Shown: piece by piece, positions 17,191-27,260 of the stretch
How positions within the stretch are numbered: position 1 is the first letter of the stretch
Layout of the letters: each line of letters starts with the position of its first letter
NCBI GenBank assembly: GCA_020638995.1
Contig: JACKHM010000001.1
Coordinates: 744,001-808,000 of the forward strand
DNA from: Planctomycetaceae bacterium
Lineage (GTDB): Bacteria > Planctomycetota > Planctomycetia > Pirellulales > Pirellulaceae
Direction: 5' to 3'
Length of the DNA stretch: 64,000 bases
Made by a program: the position numbers and the translations under genes
The notes under the pieces: model-generated
What the model was told of the DNA's origin: nothing
Databases searched by the model: none
Seen by the model: only the letters and a program-made list of their open reading frames with translations

Positions 17191-18047
17191 GGCGACCTTT
17201 CAACGAACCAAAGCGGCGTGGGTGTTCGCTCACTGGTGAGAAACAACGAGCGTCCATCGGGACCATAGCAGACAGACTCGCCTTGCCTGCGAATTGGCAT
17301 CGAGATTACGACGGGCGGTCGCTTGAAAGCAGCGGCCCACGATTCGTCCTCGTCACGCTGAAACTCGTAGGCGTCCGTGTACGTCAATACAATTGCCCGT
17401 CGCCCATCGGGTGATATGTCCAGCGCAGTTGCCAAAGGTACGGGAATCGTAGCAATCAGCTGGGCGACCGAGATTTGCCCCATAGGCGTAGTCGGCAACA
17501 AAAGTGCGTACACTCTACTGCCAAACACCGACTTTGATGCCAAAAGCACGAGATTCGACGTGACGTCGATACCGACCGACTCGCAGTCGATAGGGCCGCC
17601 TTCGTATCGAAAGGTGATGCTGGAGTGAACCGACGCGACGAGCGTTCTGGGATCAGGCTCAGGCAACAAGTGCAGCACGCAGGTTTCTCGTCGCTGGCCA
17701 TTGTCGCCCACATCGGCGACAAGCAGCCATCCGCCATCATTTCGCCGGAACGAGGCGATATCTTCCCAGTCGGTCGCGATGACGTCTGCCAACGAAACAA
17801 CACCGCGGTGGCGTCCGTCTGCATCGAACGCAAATAGACGCGCCCGGTCACCTGAATCGTTGTGTGTCCAAAACAATTGAGGTGTGCGGATCGAGATAGC
17901 TAGTCCGCTGCTTTCCAAAATGTCCTCGTTGGCAAGCGTGGCAAGCTGTCGCGTGTGTGCGGATCCGGCGCTGGTGTTGTAACTTCCGAGCGGGTCTTCA
18001 GCCTTCGCCGTTTGGCAAGCTAGAATAAACACCGTCGCACGCAGCAC
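17187..18047 (-). CDS. Exported beta-propeller-like protein of unknown function
   Basis: 286 residues from a GTG start (no in-frame ATG upstream before the stop). A short hydrophobic N-terminus (LRATVFILACQTAKA) may be a signal peptide. The sequence has the recurring strings LESSGLAISIRTPQLFWTHNDSGDRARLFAFDADG and DWEDIASF (residues ~43-110), known from uncharacterised exported planctomycete and proteobacterial proteins with a propeller-like fold. Later blades include VGIDVTSNLVLLASK and LDISPDGRRAIVLTY. No catalytic motif is evident. The stop overlaps the start of the CYTH gene (ATGA), so the two form a minus-strand operon. The divergent neighbour is a thioredoxin-like gene. Confidence 0.65.
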   Translation of the reverse strand: MLRATVFILACQTAKAEDPLGSYNTSAGSAHTRQLATLANEDILESSGLAISIRTPQLFWTHNDSGDRARLFAFDADGRHRGVVSLADVIATDWEDIASFRRNDGGWLLVADVGDNGQRRETCVLHLLPEPDPRTLVASVHSSITFRYEGGPIDCESVGIDVTSNLVLLASKSVFGSRVYALLLPTTPMGQISVAQLIATIPVPLATALDISPDGRRAIVLTYTDAYEFQRDEDESWAAAFKRPPVVISMPIRRQGESVCYGPDGRSLFLTSERTPTPLWFVERSP

Positions 18048-18123
18048 TTTGAATACTTTTCCAGCGGTGCCGTGAGACGCTTTTTTTTCGTAGTTCGTTC
18101 ATTCGAGTGCCAGACGTCTGATT

Positions 18124-18780
18124 ATGTCTCAGCCAGCTTTCAGTGATGATATGCCATCAGGCGAAGAAGCGGAATATCGCGAACACTCGCCAGGTTCTTA
18201 CACTCGCGTGATCTTGATTGCGATTGGTGGTTTGTTTGCCATCTTATTGGTCCTGGCGCTGCAACCGGAGAAGAGGTTTGGGCAAGGTGAAGTTCATCCT
18301 GCCGTTGGATTGCCACTGACGAGTCTTAATGTGATGCCCTTGATCGGTGACTCCGATCCACTGACGCTGGAACGCTTGAACGGCGAGGTAGTGCTGATCA
18401 ATTTTTGGGGCACTTGGTGTGGGCCTTGCATGATGGAGTTTCCGCACCTGGTCGAGTTGAATGACCGCTTCAAGTCCAACGAACGATTTCGCTTCGTCCC
18501 TGTCTCTTGTGGACCGGGAGGAGTTGACAACAACCTGGAACAACTGAAATCCGCCACGGAGACCTATCTCAGAAAGCTCGGCGTCGAGCTTGACGTCTAC
18601 TGTGACCCCAGCGGCGGCGCGAGACTGAGTCTAATTAGTTCGGCACAACTGTCCAACTTTGGTTTCCCAACCACGGTGCTGCTCGGTCCCGACGGCACAA
18701 TCGAAGGTCTTTGGCCCGGCTATCGACCTGACATCGAGAAGGAAATGGAAGAGGCAATCGGGGCGCTCCTCAATAAATAG
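18124..18780 (+). CDS. Membrane-anchored TlpA/ResA-like thioredoxin
   Basis: 218 residues. A cytosolic N-terminus of ~28 residues is followed by one membrane helix (VILIAIGGLFAILLVLAL, ~30-48) and an extracytoplasmic thioredoxin fold. The active site is WGTWCGPCMMEFP (Cys99 and Cys102), typical of TlpA/ResA reductants. The cis-Pro loop is probably NFGFPTTVLLGPDG. An insertion after the active-site helix (FVPVSCGPGGVDNNLEQL) contains another Cys. Such proteins keep exported thiols reduced, for example in cytochrome c maturation; no such genes are nearby, so the client is unknown. It is divergent from the propeller gene across 76 bases. Confidence 0.85.
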   Translation: MSQPAFSDDMPSGEEAEYREHSPGSYTRVILIAIGGLFAILLVLALQPEKRFGQGEVHPAVGLPLTSLNVMPLIGDSDPLTLERLNGEVVLINFWGTWCGPCMMEFPHLVELNDRFKSNERFRFVPVSCGPGGVDNNLEQLKSATETYLRKLGVELDVYCDPSGGARLSLISSAQLSNFGFPTTVLLGPDGTIEGLWPGYRPDIEKEMEEAIGALLNK

Positions 18781-19263
18781 TCTTGCTCCTGAAGCGTGCC
18801 CGTCGGATTCAGCCGCGAAGGGTAACTACGACCCGTCCGCGCGCTCAGCAACTCAAAAGCGAGATCCCAGCGTCGCCCCCAATCAATCGCTTGACCTTAG
18901 CGAGTTCACCGGCATTCGCGGCTCGCACGAGCTCATCATCTTGAATCAATTTAGTCATGGAGAATCAGTACGCGACAATGGAAAGGAGTAATGGAGTTAC
19001 ACACCGATTCAAACATGTTTACGCAGCGGGCGCATCTCACTTTGACGTCACGCTCGCTGGCACGCTTCACCTGACGATTGCCAAGCGTTGACCGAAATCG
19101 AACGAGCGAATGTCCTTCGCATTGCAACATCAATTGAGATGACTGCAAGCGTGGCGTGAGATTTCGTTGATATCAGAATTGCACGATTTGCCCTGGGTTG
19201 TTAGCTTCTCGTGGTGCGACGCGTCCCAAACACGCGATTACGGTCCAAGAGTAAGGTTTGTCG
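18781..19263. other. 483-base region, no intact gene; possible ankyrin-gene remnant
   Basis: No intact coding region was found. A short minus-strand frame at 18848-18958 with ankyrin-like sequence is listed separately. The remainder holds nothing recognisable; the stretch before 19264 presumably carries the Nudix promoter. Confidence 0.4.
18848..18958 (-). pseudogene. Possible remnant of an ankyrin-repeat gene
   Basis: From an ATG at 18958 the minus strand reads MTKLIQDDELVRAANAGELA followed by KVKRLIGGDA, then stops after 36 codons. The pattern DELVRAANAGELAKVKRLI closely resembles the first helix pair of an ankyrin repeat (usually followed by GADVN). No ribosome site precedes the ATG and no further ankyrin repeats follow, so this looks like a truncated leftover. 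A chance resemblance cannot be excluded. Confidence 0.35.
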
Positions 19264-19698
19264 ATGACTTCGCCTATCATTCCGTTCAACCAAACAACCG
19301 CCATAGATCAGGCCTGTGCGATCCCGTTCCGATCAGTAGCTCGCCAACTTGAGTTCTGTCTTATTACGTCAAGCTCGGGTCGCTGGTTGTTTCCCAAAGG
19401 CTTTATTGATCCAGGCGAGACATTCGTGGAGGCCGCGTTAAAAGAAGCCGCTGAAGAAGCTGGCGTTCATGGGCGAGTACTCGGCGATCCCGTCGGCTGG
19501 TACAAGATCAAGAAGAATGGTGCCATGAGAACGGTAATCGCGTTGCTTATGGAAGTGACACATTTCGACGACACTTGGAAAGAGTCTCATTGTCGCGAAA
19601 GACGGTGGGCCAAAATGAGCGAGGCTAAACGACTGCTGTCCAAGCCCGAACTGCGTTCGCTGCTTGCGTCCTCCAACTCGCGACTACGCGCCGCGTAA
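19264..19698 (+). CDS. Nudix hydrolase
   Basis: About 144 residues. The ATG at 19264 has AAGG about eight bases upstream; the TTG two codons earlier is less likely. The Nudix box is GFIDPGETFVEAALKEAAEEAGV (residues ~45-67), fitting GX5EX7REUXEEXGU with Lys in place of Arg; the three metal-binding Glu are present. WLFPKG just before the box and a conserved YKIKKNGAMRT strand resemble the diphosphoinositol polyphosphate/diadenosine polyphosphate branch (MutT/DIPP-like). A CHAD gene and a phosphate transporter follow on the same strand, which fits a role in polyphosphate-type substrates; this is inference. Confidence 0.85.
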   Translation: MTSPIIPFNQTTAIDQACAIPFRSVARQLEFCLITSSSGRWLFPKGFIDPGETFVEAALKEAAEEAGVHGRVLGDPVGWYKIKKNGAMRTVIALLMEVTHFDDTWKESHCRERRWAKMSEAKRLLSKPELRSLLASSNSRLRAA

Positions 19699-20096
19699 GC
19701 CACCTTCACGCGAGCTTCAAAGAGGATCATGGCGATTGATCGCGAGACTCAATCTGTCGTTTCCAGCAGCTTCCGACAAGCGAACACGCCACGGCTTACT
19801 TGCCGCGAACAAACGCTGTGGCGACGTTTTTTGCAAGCCGGCCGTTTTCGTTGTTCTTCCCAGGTTTAGATACCCGCAAGTGATGCTATATCGAAAACAG
19901 CGTGTGAATGCTTGCCTTTTCCGCACACGGTCGATTGCACCCGATGCCCACCCCCGAAGCGTCTAACTGTAATTCACTCCAATCCCGCACTGTGTATTTG
20001 CGCCACCGCGAAATAGTATAACGGTAACCATACGCTCGAAGTGAAATGGCCGCGTTTTGAATTTGCGATTGCCTCCTGTTTCGGAAGTGTTTAGTA
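19699..20096. other. 398-base intergenic region, nothing recognised
   Basis: Several short frames exist, including a 46-codon one at 19729-19869 preceded by AGAGGA, but spacing to its ATG is too short and the product is not recognisable. No hairpin or promoter was confidently found. Confidence 0.35.
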
Positions 20097-21029
20097 ATGG
20101 CGCAACCACAAAAGTGGATCAATGAGAAGGGCAATGCACCGGTTACGGGTGTTGCTCTCCGGAGTCTCCAATCACGCCTCGCAGCGGTCCAACACTACCT
20201 GCCGCTCGCTGCACTGAATTACCAGGACGATATCGAATACATTCACCGCCTTCGCATTTGGATACGCAGAGCCGACGCGGCGTTCGATACTTACGGCGAA
20301 TTGCTGCCTGAGTTGCGGGCCGCCTGGATCGTTAAACAGTTGCGCAGGATTCGTCGGGCAACAAACGAGGCACGAGATGCTGATGTCTTCGCACTGCGAT
20401 TGTCCACCGATAAGTCATCGACCGCCGCCAGCTTGCTAAAGCACGTCCGCGAGCATCGAAGAGTCACGCAGCAGCCCGTGGTTGAGGTCTACGAGCGACT
20501 GACCCGACATTCTGGACGCTTTGGGCGCCGCATCAAGAAGTTGTTGAAGCGAGTCCGGCTCCGTGGAACACGCTCCAAATCGAAAGAACCGACATATCGT
20601 GAATGGGCAGTAGAACACCTTCGACCTTTATTTGAGAACTTCCTCGAAGCGGGCGCAGGCGACCTTGAAAACACCGAGCGTCTACATCAATTCCGAATCG
20701 CCGGAAAGAAGCTTCGTTACGCAACGGAACTTCTATCGGGAGCGTTTGATTCGAGGCTGCGAGATGTCACCTACGAGTTCCTTGAGACGCTTCAAGACAA
20801 ACTTGGGACCATCAATGATCACGCCTCGGCGTTAACGCGCATTAGCAACTGGAACGACGAAAACGGTAACGAGGAACGGCATCGATATCTCGCCGAAATG
20901 CGTTGCGATGAGCAAAAACAGCTGGACTTGGCCCGACAACACTTCACGGAGTGGTGGTCTGTTGAACAGCAGACGAAAACACGTGCGGCCTTTCAAGAAA
21001 CCTTGAACGCCGTAAGCGATCTGAAGTAA
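20097..21029 (+). CDS. CHAD domain protein
   Basis: 310 residues, ATG start with GGAAG upstream. A single CHAD domain (conserved histidine alpha-helical domain) covers residues ~20-300. Characteristic features are IHRLRIWIRRADAAFDTYG near the start (the RHxxRVxxRRLRA-type helix with conserved basic residues), LRRIRRATNEARDADVF, and LHQFRIAGKKLRYATELL in the second half, the conserved HxxRxxxKKLRY helix. CHAD domains are all-helical and bind inorganic polyphosphate through these basic residues. Here CHAD and CYTH, often fused in other bacteria, are separate genes about 3 kb apart. The neighbouring Nudix and Na/Pi cotransporter genes strengthen a phosphate or polyphosphate theme. Confidence 0.85.
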   Translation: MAQPQKWINEKGNAPVTGVALRSLQSRLAAVQHYLPLAALNYQDDIEYIHRLRIWIRRADAAFDTYGELLPELRAAWIVKQLRRIRRATNEARDADVFALRLSTDKSSTAASLLKHVREHRRVTQQPVVEVYERLTRHSGRFGRRIKKLLKRVRLRGTRSKSKEPTYREWAVEHLRPLFENFLEAGAGDLENTERLHQFRIAGKKLRYATELLSGAFDSRLRDVTYEFLETLQDKLGTINDHASALTRISNWNDENGNEERHRYLAEMRCDEQKQLDLARQHFTEWWSVEQQTKTRAAFQETLNAVSDLK

Positions 21030-21265
21030 ACAATGCGTTGGGCCCGCACGGGGCAAGTCTGTACAATTGGCAGTAGAGACAAACAGTATTCCAGTTCGCC
21101 TAGCCCGCCGACCGGTCGCTTCTTGCTGTCACAAGTCCAAGCGTCTACGTACCGTCGACTGCTTTCACAATCCGACGCATACTTTCGACCATCGAATACC
21201 GACCATCAAGAGATGGATAACAAGCCCCCACTTTGTCATTGAACTGGTATTAGAGGTTCACCGCT
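21030..21265. other. Intergenic region, nothing recognised
   Basis: 236 bases between the CHAD and phosphate transporter genes. No gene, clear promoter or terminator could be identified. Confidence 0.35.
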
Positions 21266-23008
21266 TTGTCCCTTGCCGAAACTACAACCGGAAGTTTAGA
21301 CGCCGGGGTCGTTTTGATGGGTCTGGTCGGGGGTCTGGCTCTTTTTCTGTTTGGAATAGATCAAATGTCCGCCGCGCTTAAACTCATCGCGGGCGACGGC
21401 ATGAAAAAGGTTCTGGCGAAACTGACAACGAATCGTTTCAAGGGCGTTGTGGCCGGGGCTTTGGTAACGGCAATCGTTCAATCATCATCGGTTACCACAG
21501 TACTTGTGGTGGGATTCATCTCTGCTGGCTTAATGTCTCTGAGCCAATCAATCGGTGTCATCATGGGCGCGAATATCGGCACCACAATAACGGCGCAATT
21601 GATCGCCTTTAAGATTACCAACTACTCGCTCCTACTGGTGGCTGTGGGCTTCTTTCTATTCTTCTTCTCGAAGAACGAAAAAGTTCAGCACTATGGTCAC
21701 ATGATTATGGGTCTTGGCCTCATTTTCTTCGGAATGTATCTGATGAGCGAAGGGTCCAAACCGCTGCAAACGTATCAGCCATTTATGGACATGATGCGAC
21801 AGGTAAACAATCCGCTGACGGCGATATTCCTAGCCGCGGCGTTCACAGCGGTCGTGCAAAGCTCATCAGCTACAACAGGCATTGTCATCACGCTCGCCGG
21901 CCAGGGCTTCATTTCATTAGATACGGGAATTGCGTTGATTTTCGGATCTAACATAGGCACCTGCATCACGGCAGGACTCGCATCGATAGGTAAGCCGCGA
22001 GATGCAGCACGTGCGGCTTTGATTCATGTCATATTCAATATCGCAGGCGTTGCTGTTTGGCTTGCATATATACCTCAACTTGGCGAGTTCATAGCTTGGT
22101 TGTCTCCTTCGAGTCTCGAACTGGCCGGAACTGCGCGACTTGCTGCCGAGACGCCGCGACAGATCGCCAACGCCCACACCACATTCAATATCGCGAACAC
22201 GCTCCTGTTCATCTGGTTCGCAACTCCTCTGTCCTGGCTTGTTCGACGAATCATTCCCGATGCCGCGGTAGTCGAAGTCAGGTCGGCAAAACCGAAGTAC
22301 CTCGATCCGATCTTACTCCAAACACCTGGATTGGCACTCGACGTAGTTCGCATGGAACTTGGCAGACTTGGTGCTGTTTCGTTACACATGATGCGAGGCG
22401 CACTTGACACGGTGATCCACGGAACGAACAAACAGATAGATGCCTTGGAGGAGTTAGACAATAACGTCGATTCGCTTTACGGTGCCATCGTCACCTATCT
22501 TGGAAAGCTATCCAAAGAGAGTCTCACCGATCGCCAGTCGTTGCAACTTCATGACTACTTGGCTGCTGCCAACTATTTCGAGAGTATTGGCGATATGATC
22601 GAAACCAATCTCGTCGAAGCGGGTCGCAATCGATTGCGAGCTAAACTCCAAATCAGTCAGACCACGGAAAATGTTCTTCTCGCCTTAAACAGGGAAGTGG
22701 CTTGGGCGACCGAGCGAGCAATCCGTGCGATTGTGTCGAACGACGAAGCAGTTGCACGCGAGGTGACCGAGGCAAAACCCAAAATCACCAGCCTGGCTGC
22801 CCAAGTAGAGAACCAACTCTCGCGCCGATTGTCCGCCGATGAGCCGAATCGGTTAGCAACATTTCGGCTGGAGTCCGAAGTCATGGAGTATTTGGGCAGG
22901 ATGTATTACTTTGCGAAGCGGATCGCGAAACTAGTCCGCAAGGCGGAAATGGACGACGAACGCCAAGATATTACGGAAGCCGATGAGACAGTGGAAGTCG
23001 TCGAATAA
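21266..23008 (+). CDS. Na/Pi cotransporter family protein with C-terminal PhoU-like domain
   Basis: 580 residues, probable TTG start with AGAGG ten bases upstream. The membrane part (~15-330) contains the two inverted Na/Pi-cotransporter repeats with their signature QSSS strings: ALVTAIVQSSSVTTVLVVGF with IMGANIGTTITAQL, and AFTAVVQSSSATTGIVITLA with IFGSNIGTCITAGL. About eight to nine hydrophobic helices are visible. Residues ~360-560 are helical, PhoU-like (MMRGALDTVIHGTNKQIDAL, LHDYLAAANYFESIGDMIE). This is the NptA/YjbB-like architecture of sodium-dependent phosphate transport, in which the PhoU-like tail probably senses or regulates. It is last in a plus-strand run with Nudix and CHAD genes. 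Confidence 0.85.
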   Translation: MSLAETTTGSLDAGVVLMGLVGGLALFLFGIDQMSAALKLIAGDGMKKVLAKLTTNRFKGVVAGALVTAIVQSSSVTTVLVVGFISAGLMSLSQSIGVIMGANIGTTITAQLIAFKITNYSLLLVAVGFFLFFFSKNEKVQHYGHMIMGLGLIFFGMYLMSEGSKPLQTYQPFMDMMRQVNNPLTAIFLAAAFTAVVQSSSATTGIVITLAGQGFISLDTGIALIFGSNIGTCITAGLASIGKPRDAARAALIHVIFNIAGVAVWLAYIPQLGEFIAWLSPSSLELAGTARLAAETPRQIANAHTTFNIANTLLFIWFATPLSWLVRRIIPDAAVVEVRSAKPKYLDPILLQTPGLALDVVRMELGRLGAVSLHMMRGALDTVIHGTNKQIDALEELDNNVDSLYGAIVTYLGKLSKESLTDRQSLQLHDYLAAANYFESIGDMIETNLVEAGRNRLRAKLQISQTTENVLLALNREVAWATERAIRAIVSNDEAVAREVTEAKPKITSLAAQVENQLSRRLSADEPNRLATFRLESEVMEYLGRMYYFAKRIAKLVRKAEMDDERQDITEADETVEVVE

Positions 23009-23241
23009 CTCGGGATAACGCACACATCCCGCCTTCGACTCGATTACGCGTGCATGCTTCGTTTTAGGAGGAACTGAGTTCGCGAGCATTCCGGCGCGAA
23101 CATTCAAGTTTTCGAAAGTACCGTCGCGGGGACTACGCGACGCCGGATCGAGACATGTTACATTCCTTTCGACGCTCACAATCGGAGCAAACTCTGAACA
23201 TTGTGTGCAAATCGATCAAGCCATGTATGCGAACGAGACGA

Positions 23242-26200
23242 TCAACTTGTCTCCCAAGATCGCGCAACGTCCTCGACGATCGCATCCAACAATTCTTCGA
23301 GTTCCAACTTCTCTCGCGGCGCAACCGACTTAGAGACATAACTCGCGGAGTGCTTCAATTGCGCTGCGGTCCCCGTTGGTTGGGCGGTGGAGCCCTTCCC
23401 AACCGTATTGACGGGCAATCCACTCGGTCGCCTGTCGTCACGCAAAGCCATCTTTCGACCGGTATCAACCGATTTGGCGAAGGCGACGTCCGGCGCAGGA
23501 TTTCGTTCTACGACGCAAGACTCTTCCTTGGTGCTCGCTTCGCCCTCACCAAAAGTTACCCGATTGTTGAGGAAATTAATGACCTGCAATACATCGATTG
23601 CAGCAACGACACCATCGCGACTCACATCTAAAAACGGCGCACCTCCGCCAGTGCTTAGTGCTCGGGCCCCCTTGACGTTGAGGTCGTTAATTATGATCAG
23701 CGCATCAAGAGGAGATACCACACCGTCGTCATTGACGTCCTGAGCGAGCAGCAGGTTGTGCCAAGGGAAAGCGTTGTCCGCAATATCAAGCCGTACTTCA
23801 CCAGGCATATAGCCGACCGCCGCTGCCGTAATGAAGACCGCTTGCGCTCCGTCCGCTTCGTCATCCGCGTGCGCAACAACTTCAAAGCTGGCGGAGCTTT
23901 CCCCAGCGGCGATTGTCACAGTCACGGGCACTGTTGCTTCGCTCTCGTCACTGCTCGACAGCGACACCACCAAGGCGTCCGAAATGTTGGTATTGCTTCG
24001 AACCACACTGACGGTCGTTCGACCACCATTCTCCGAGATTTCTGTATCGGCAACCGACAGCAACAACCACTCAGCATCTTCCACGACCAACGCGATATTC
24101 GATTCAACAAAACCGCTTGCGAGAGCGGAGACATCAACTGCTTGTGTACCGTCAAGCAATTGATCATCGACCGCTTCGACATCAAACGTCACGGACAACT
24201 GACCCGCGAGGATAGTCACCTCAAATGGCACGACGACTTCCGATTTGTCGCTGGAACTCAAGTGAACCGTCAGAGGAACCGCCACGTCAGAACCGCGTCG
24301 AGTGACTGTCATTCGTGTCAAAGTCGCGCCCAGGTCGGTGCAATCAAGCGCACGAGTCGCTTGCTGCAGGTTTTCATCGCACCCTTCTGAAAGAGTATCG
24401 CGATCAATTGCGAGCGAGAGTAATTCGTAGTCTGTAACGTCAATCGCGTCGGAACTCTTGACGTATCCAATCGCGTGCGCCGTTACGACAACTTGTTGCG
24501 TGCCATCCAACAAACTGTCGTCGACACCGGTCACCGTAAATACCGCAGATACGGAACCAGCTGGAATTACAATCGATGCAGGTACCGTCGCTTCGGTAGT
24601 ATCACTACTATGCAGAGTGACGGTCAGCGGAGCGAGTGTGTCTGAATCGCTACGAGTCACGATAGCAGTCGCCGTTCCTTGCCGTTCAGACAGCGACTTC
24701 TCCTCAATCACCAGACTCAGGAGTTCGTGGTCAGTCACCTGTAACTGCCGGCTCGCTCCGACATAACCTGCTGCCGAGGCGGATATCAATACATCTTGCG
24801 ATCCATCTAAGAGTTCGTCGTCTACGCCTAGGATCTCGAAGGTAGCTGTGCGCTCACCGATTGGAATCTCGATAGTTGCGTCAACAAGTGCCTCCGAAAC
24901 ATCGTCAGTTGCGAGAGCGACAAACAACGCCTCGTCGGTATTTGTATTACTCCGCGAAATCGTTGCCATCACAATTTCACCAAACTCAGAGAGGCTTGTC
25001 GCCGACAGTTCGATCGTCAAGAATTCGTGATCTCGAACAACAATCGGTTCGGTGGAACTGACATATCCATCCGACTCAGCTGTCACCAAAACCGCAATGT
25101 CTCCCGTGAGGAGCGAATTGTCTTTCGGCGATAGCAAGAATGGATTCGATTCGCTGGCCCCCGAGGAAATAAAGACGGTACCCAGTACGTCCAATGAATC
25201 GGGATGGTCACTACTCAGTCGCACGATTACAGGTGTCTGAATGTCAGTATTGCTCCGCGACACACGAGCGAAAACGGGAACACCATCTTCCGAAACCGAA
25301 CCCTCCGACAGTTGGATCGTCAAAGTCTCGTGATCCACCACGACGATGGAGCCGACAGCCGGCGCATATCCGTCCGTCGAAGCGACGACGGTAACTGCCT
25401 GAGGCCCATCGAGCAACGCATCATCCAGCGAGGTAAGCGAAAACGACACGGAAGTCTCGCCGCCCGGTATGGTGACCGACACGGGAACTGTCAATTCGGT
25501 CCCGTCACTAACGCGCAGCCCAACCAACAACGGTTCCGCAATATCGTTGTTGTGTCGCGTAAGCGTCGCGGTCGCCACGCCGCCCAATTCCGAAATAGCC
25601 TCCGTGTCAATTGACAGGGTAAGCTCCTCCAGATCTGTAACCGTGACACTCCCGACATCGTCGATATATCCAACCGCCTGAGCCGTGATTGCAACTTGTT
25701 GTGGTCCATCCGCCAAGGAGTCGTCGACGGCTGTTAACACGAACGACGCGCTACTTCGATTAGCGGGGATAAGTACCGAGCTCGGAACTTGCAATTCACC
25801 AGCGTCGCTGCTGAACAAGGACACCCTTACTTCGCGGCTCAGATCGGTGTTAGAACGCGCTACTGTTCCCATCAAGATTCCGTTGGCCTCGGACACCGTG
25901 TCGCCATTTATCGATACGGTAAGCGTTTCGTGGTCCAGCACACTCAGCGCCGATTCGCCACTGCTATATCCTTCTGCGGAAACGACAAACGTCACCTCCT
26001 GGGTCCCATCCAGCAGCGAATCGTCCACGCTAACGATCTGTAATGTCGTTTCCGATTGTCCACCTGGAATCACGACGGTCGCAGCCATCGTCGCTTCGGT
26101 TGGGTCACTTCCAGAAATACTAACCAAGAGCGGCGCACTGATGTCTGAGTTCTGCCTCCCGATGATTGCAATCGTCGAACCGTCTTCTTCGTGAATTTGA

Positions 26201-27018
26201 TTTGATTCGAAGCGAATCGACAGTACTTCATGGTCCATTACATCAACCGCATTCGCCCCATCTACATAGCCCGGAACCGAGGCCGTTATCGTCACAGTCT
26301 GCGTGCCATCTAACAAGTCATCGTCCACACCGACGATAGAAAAGATAACAGAGGCGTGGTTGGCTGGGATCGTAACAGTGCCGGGAACATCAACCTCGGT
26401 CGAGTCGTTGCTTCTCAAAGAGACAGTCAAAGGCATCGACAAATCGTCAACATTACTACGCATTACGGTTGCAGTTACGGAACCTGAATTCTCTGATACC
26501 GAAGGACCGTTGATCGTCACTTCGAGCAATTCGTGATCTGTCACGTCCAGCGAATGACTGGCAGACACAAACCCGACCGCCGAAGCGCTAACCGTCACGG
26601 CCTGCGTTCCATCTAGCAACGAATCGTCAACACCAGCAATTTGAAAACTGACCGACGCATCACCGGCAGCAATCGTGACCTTGTCGGGAATTGAGACTTC
26701 GCTCGCATCACCATTTCCCAAGGTTACGGTTATCGGGATCGACAAGTCATCAGAATCGCCGCGAGTAATCGTACCGGTCGCCGTTCCGCCATTCTCCGAT
26801 ATTCCGATTTCAGCAATAGTGACCACGAGTTCTTCATAATCCGATACCGAGATCGTAATCGTGCCGGGCTCATAGTCCTGATTCGTCGCCGTAATCGTGA
26901 CAATTTGCGTACCGTCCAACGAGTTGTCATCGATGGCTTCGAGTGTAAACGTCGAGGTCGCCACACCCGCTGGAATCGTGACCGTCGTCGGAACCATCAC
27001 TTCTGACTGGTCACTTGA
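23242..27018 (-). pseudogene. C-terminal fragment of a Calx-beta/dockerin giant protein, cut by an IS element
   Basis: The frame now starts artificially inside the IS (to 27237), but host sequence begins near 27018 in the middle of a Calx-beta-like repeat (SSDQSEVMVPTTVTIPAG). Ten complete repeats of ~100 residues follow, then a type I dockerin pair (AQDVNDDGVVSPLDALIIIN and LDVSRDGVVAAIDVLQVINF) and an acidic tail LEELLDAIVEDVARS. The N-terminal export region is missing. Repeats 3-9 and the last repeat correspond one to one with the tail repeats of the intact 7001-residue neighbour, including a shared unusual insertion beginning LSEGCD. Without a signal region it should not be exported even if translated. 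Confidence 0.8.
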
Positions 27019-27148
27019 CACTGGAGTTGCATAAAATCCGTCTGCGTGAAGAGGATGACGGTTGGTTTTGCTGTGTTTCCTGCTTGTCGGGGTGGCGTCG
27101 GTAGAGTTCACGTTTCGTGAACTGTGGCAACACGTCCTGGTTGCGGTT

Positions 27149-27180
27149 TTCTTTTCCGTATTTGGGCTGACGGAAAAGAA
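27149..27180. repeat. Inverted repeat inside the IS leader
   Basis: An 11-base perfect inverted repeat ttcttttccgt/acggaaaagaa with a 10-base loop lies between the left IS end and the transposase. It could block read-through transcription from outside or bind transposase. Confidence 0.5.
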
Positions 27181-27200
27181 CTGCCCATACAAACGAAAAG

Positions 27201-27254
27201 ACCTCTTTGGTATTGTTTGTTTGCCAAAACTAAACAACGTGAAACCAAAGAGGT
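27201..27254 (+). promoter_or_regulatory. Hairpin that can hide the transposase ribosome-binding site
   Basis: The sequence acctctttgg (27201-27210) is the perfect complement of ccaaagaggt (27245-27254), and an inner pair ttgttt/aaacaa (27213-27218/27232-27237) extends the stem. The 3' arm contains the AGAGG ribosome site of the transposase (GTG start at 27261). Transcripts entering from outside would fold and hide this site, a known IS strategy against accidental expression. The structure is read directly; the function is inferred. Confidence 0.6.
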
Positions 27255-27260
27255 ACGAGC

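Noticed and set aside
19729..19869. 46-codon frame with AGAGGA upstream
   Set aside because: Spacing of the ribosome site to the ATG is too short and the peptide has no recognisable features.
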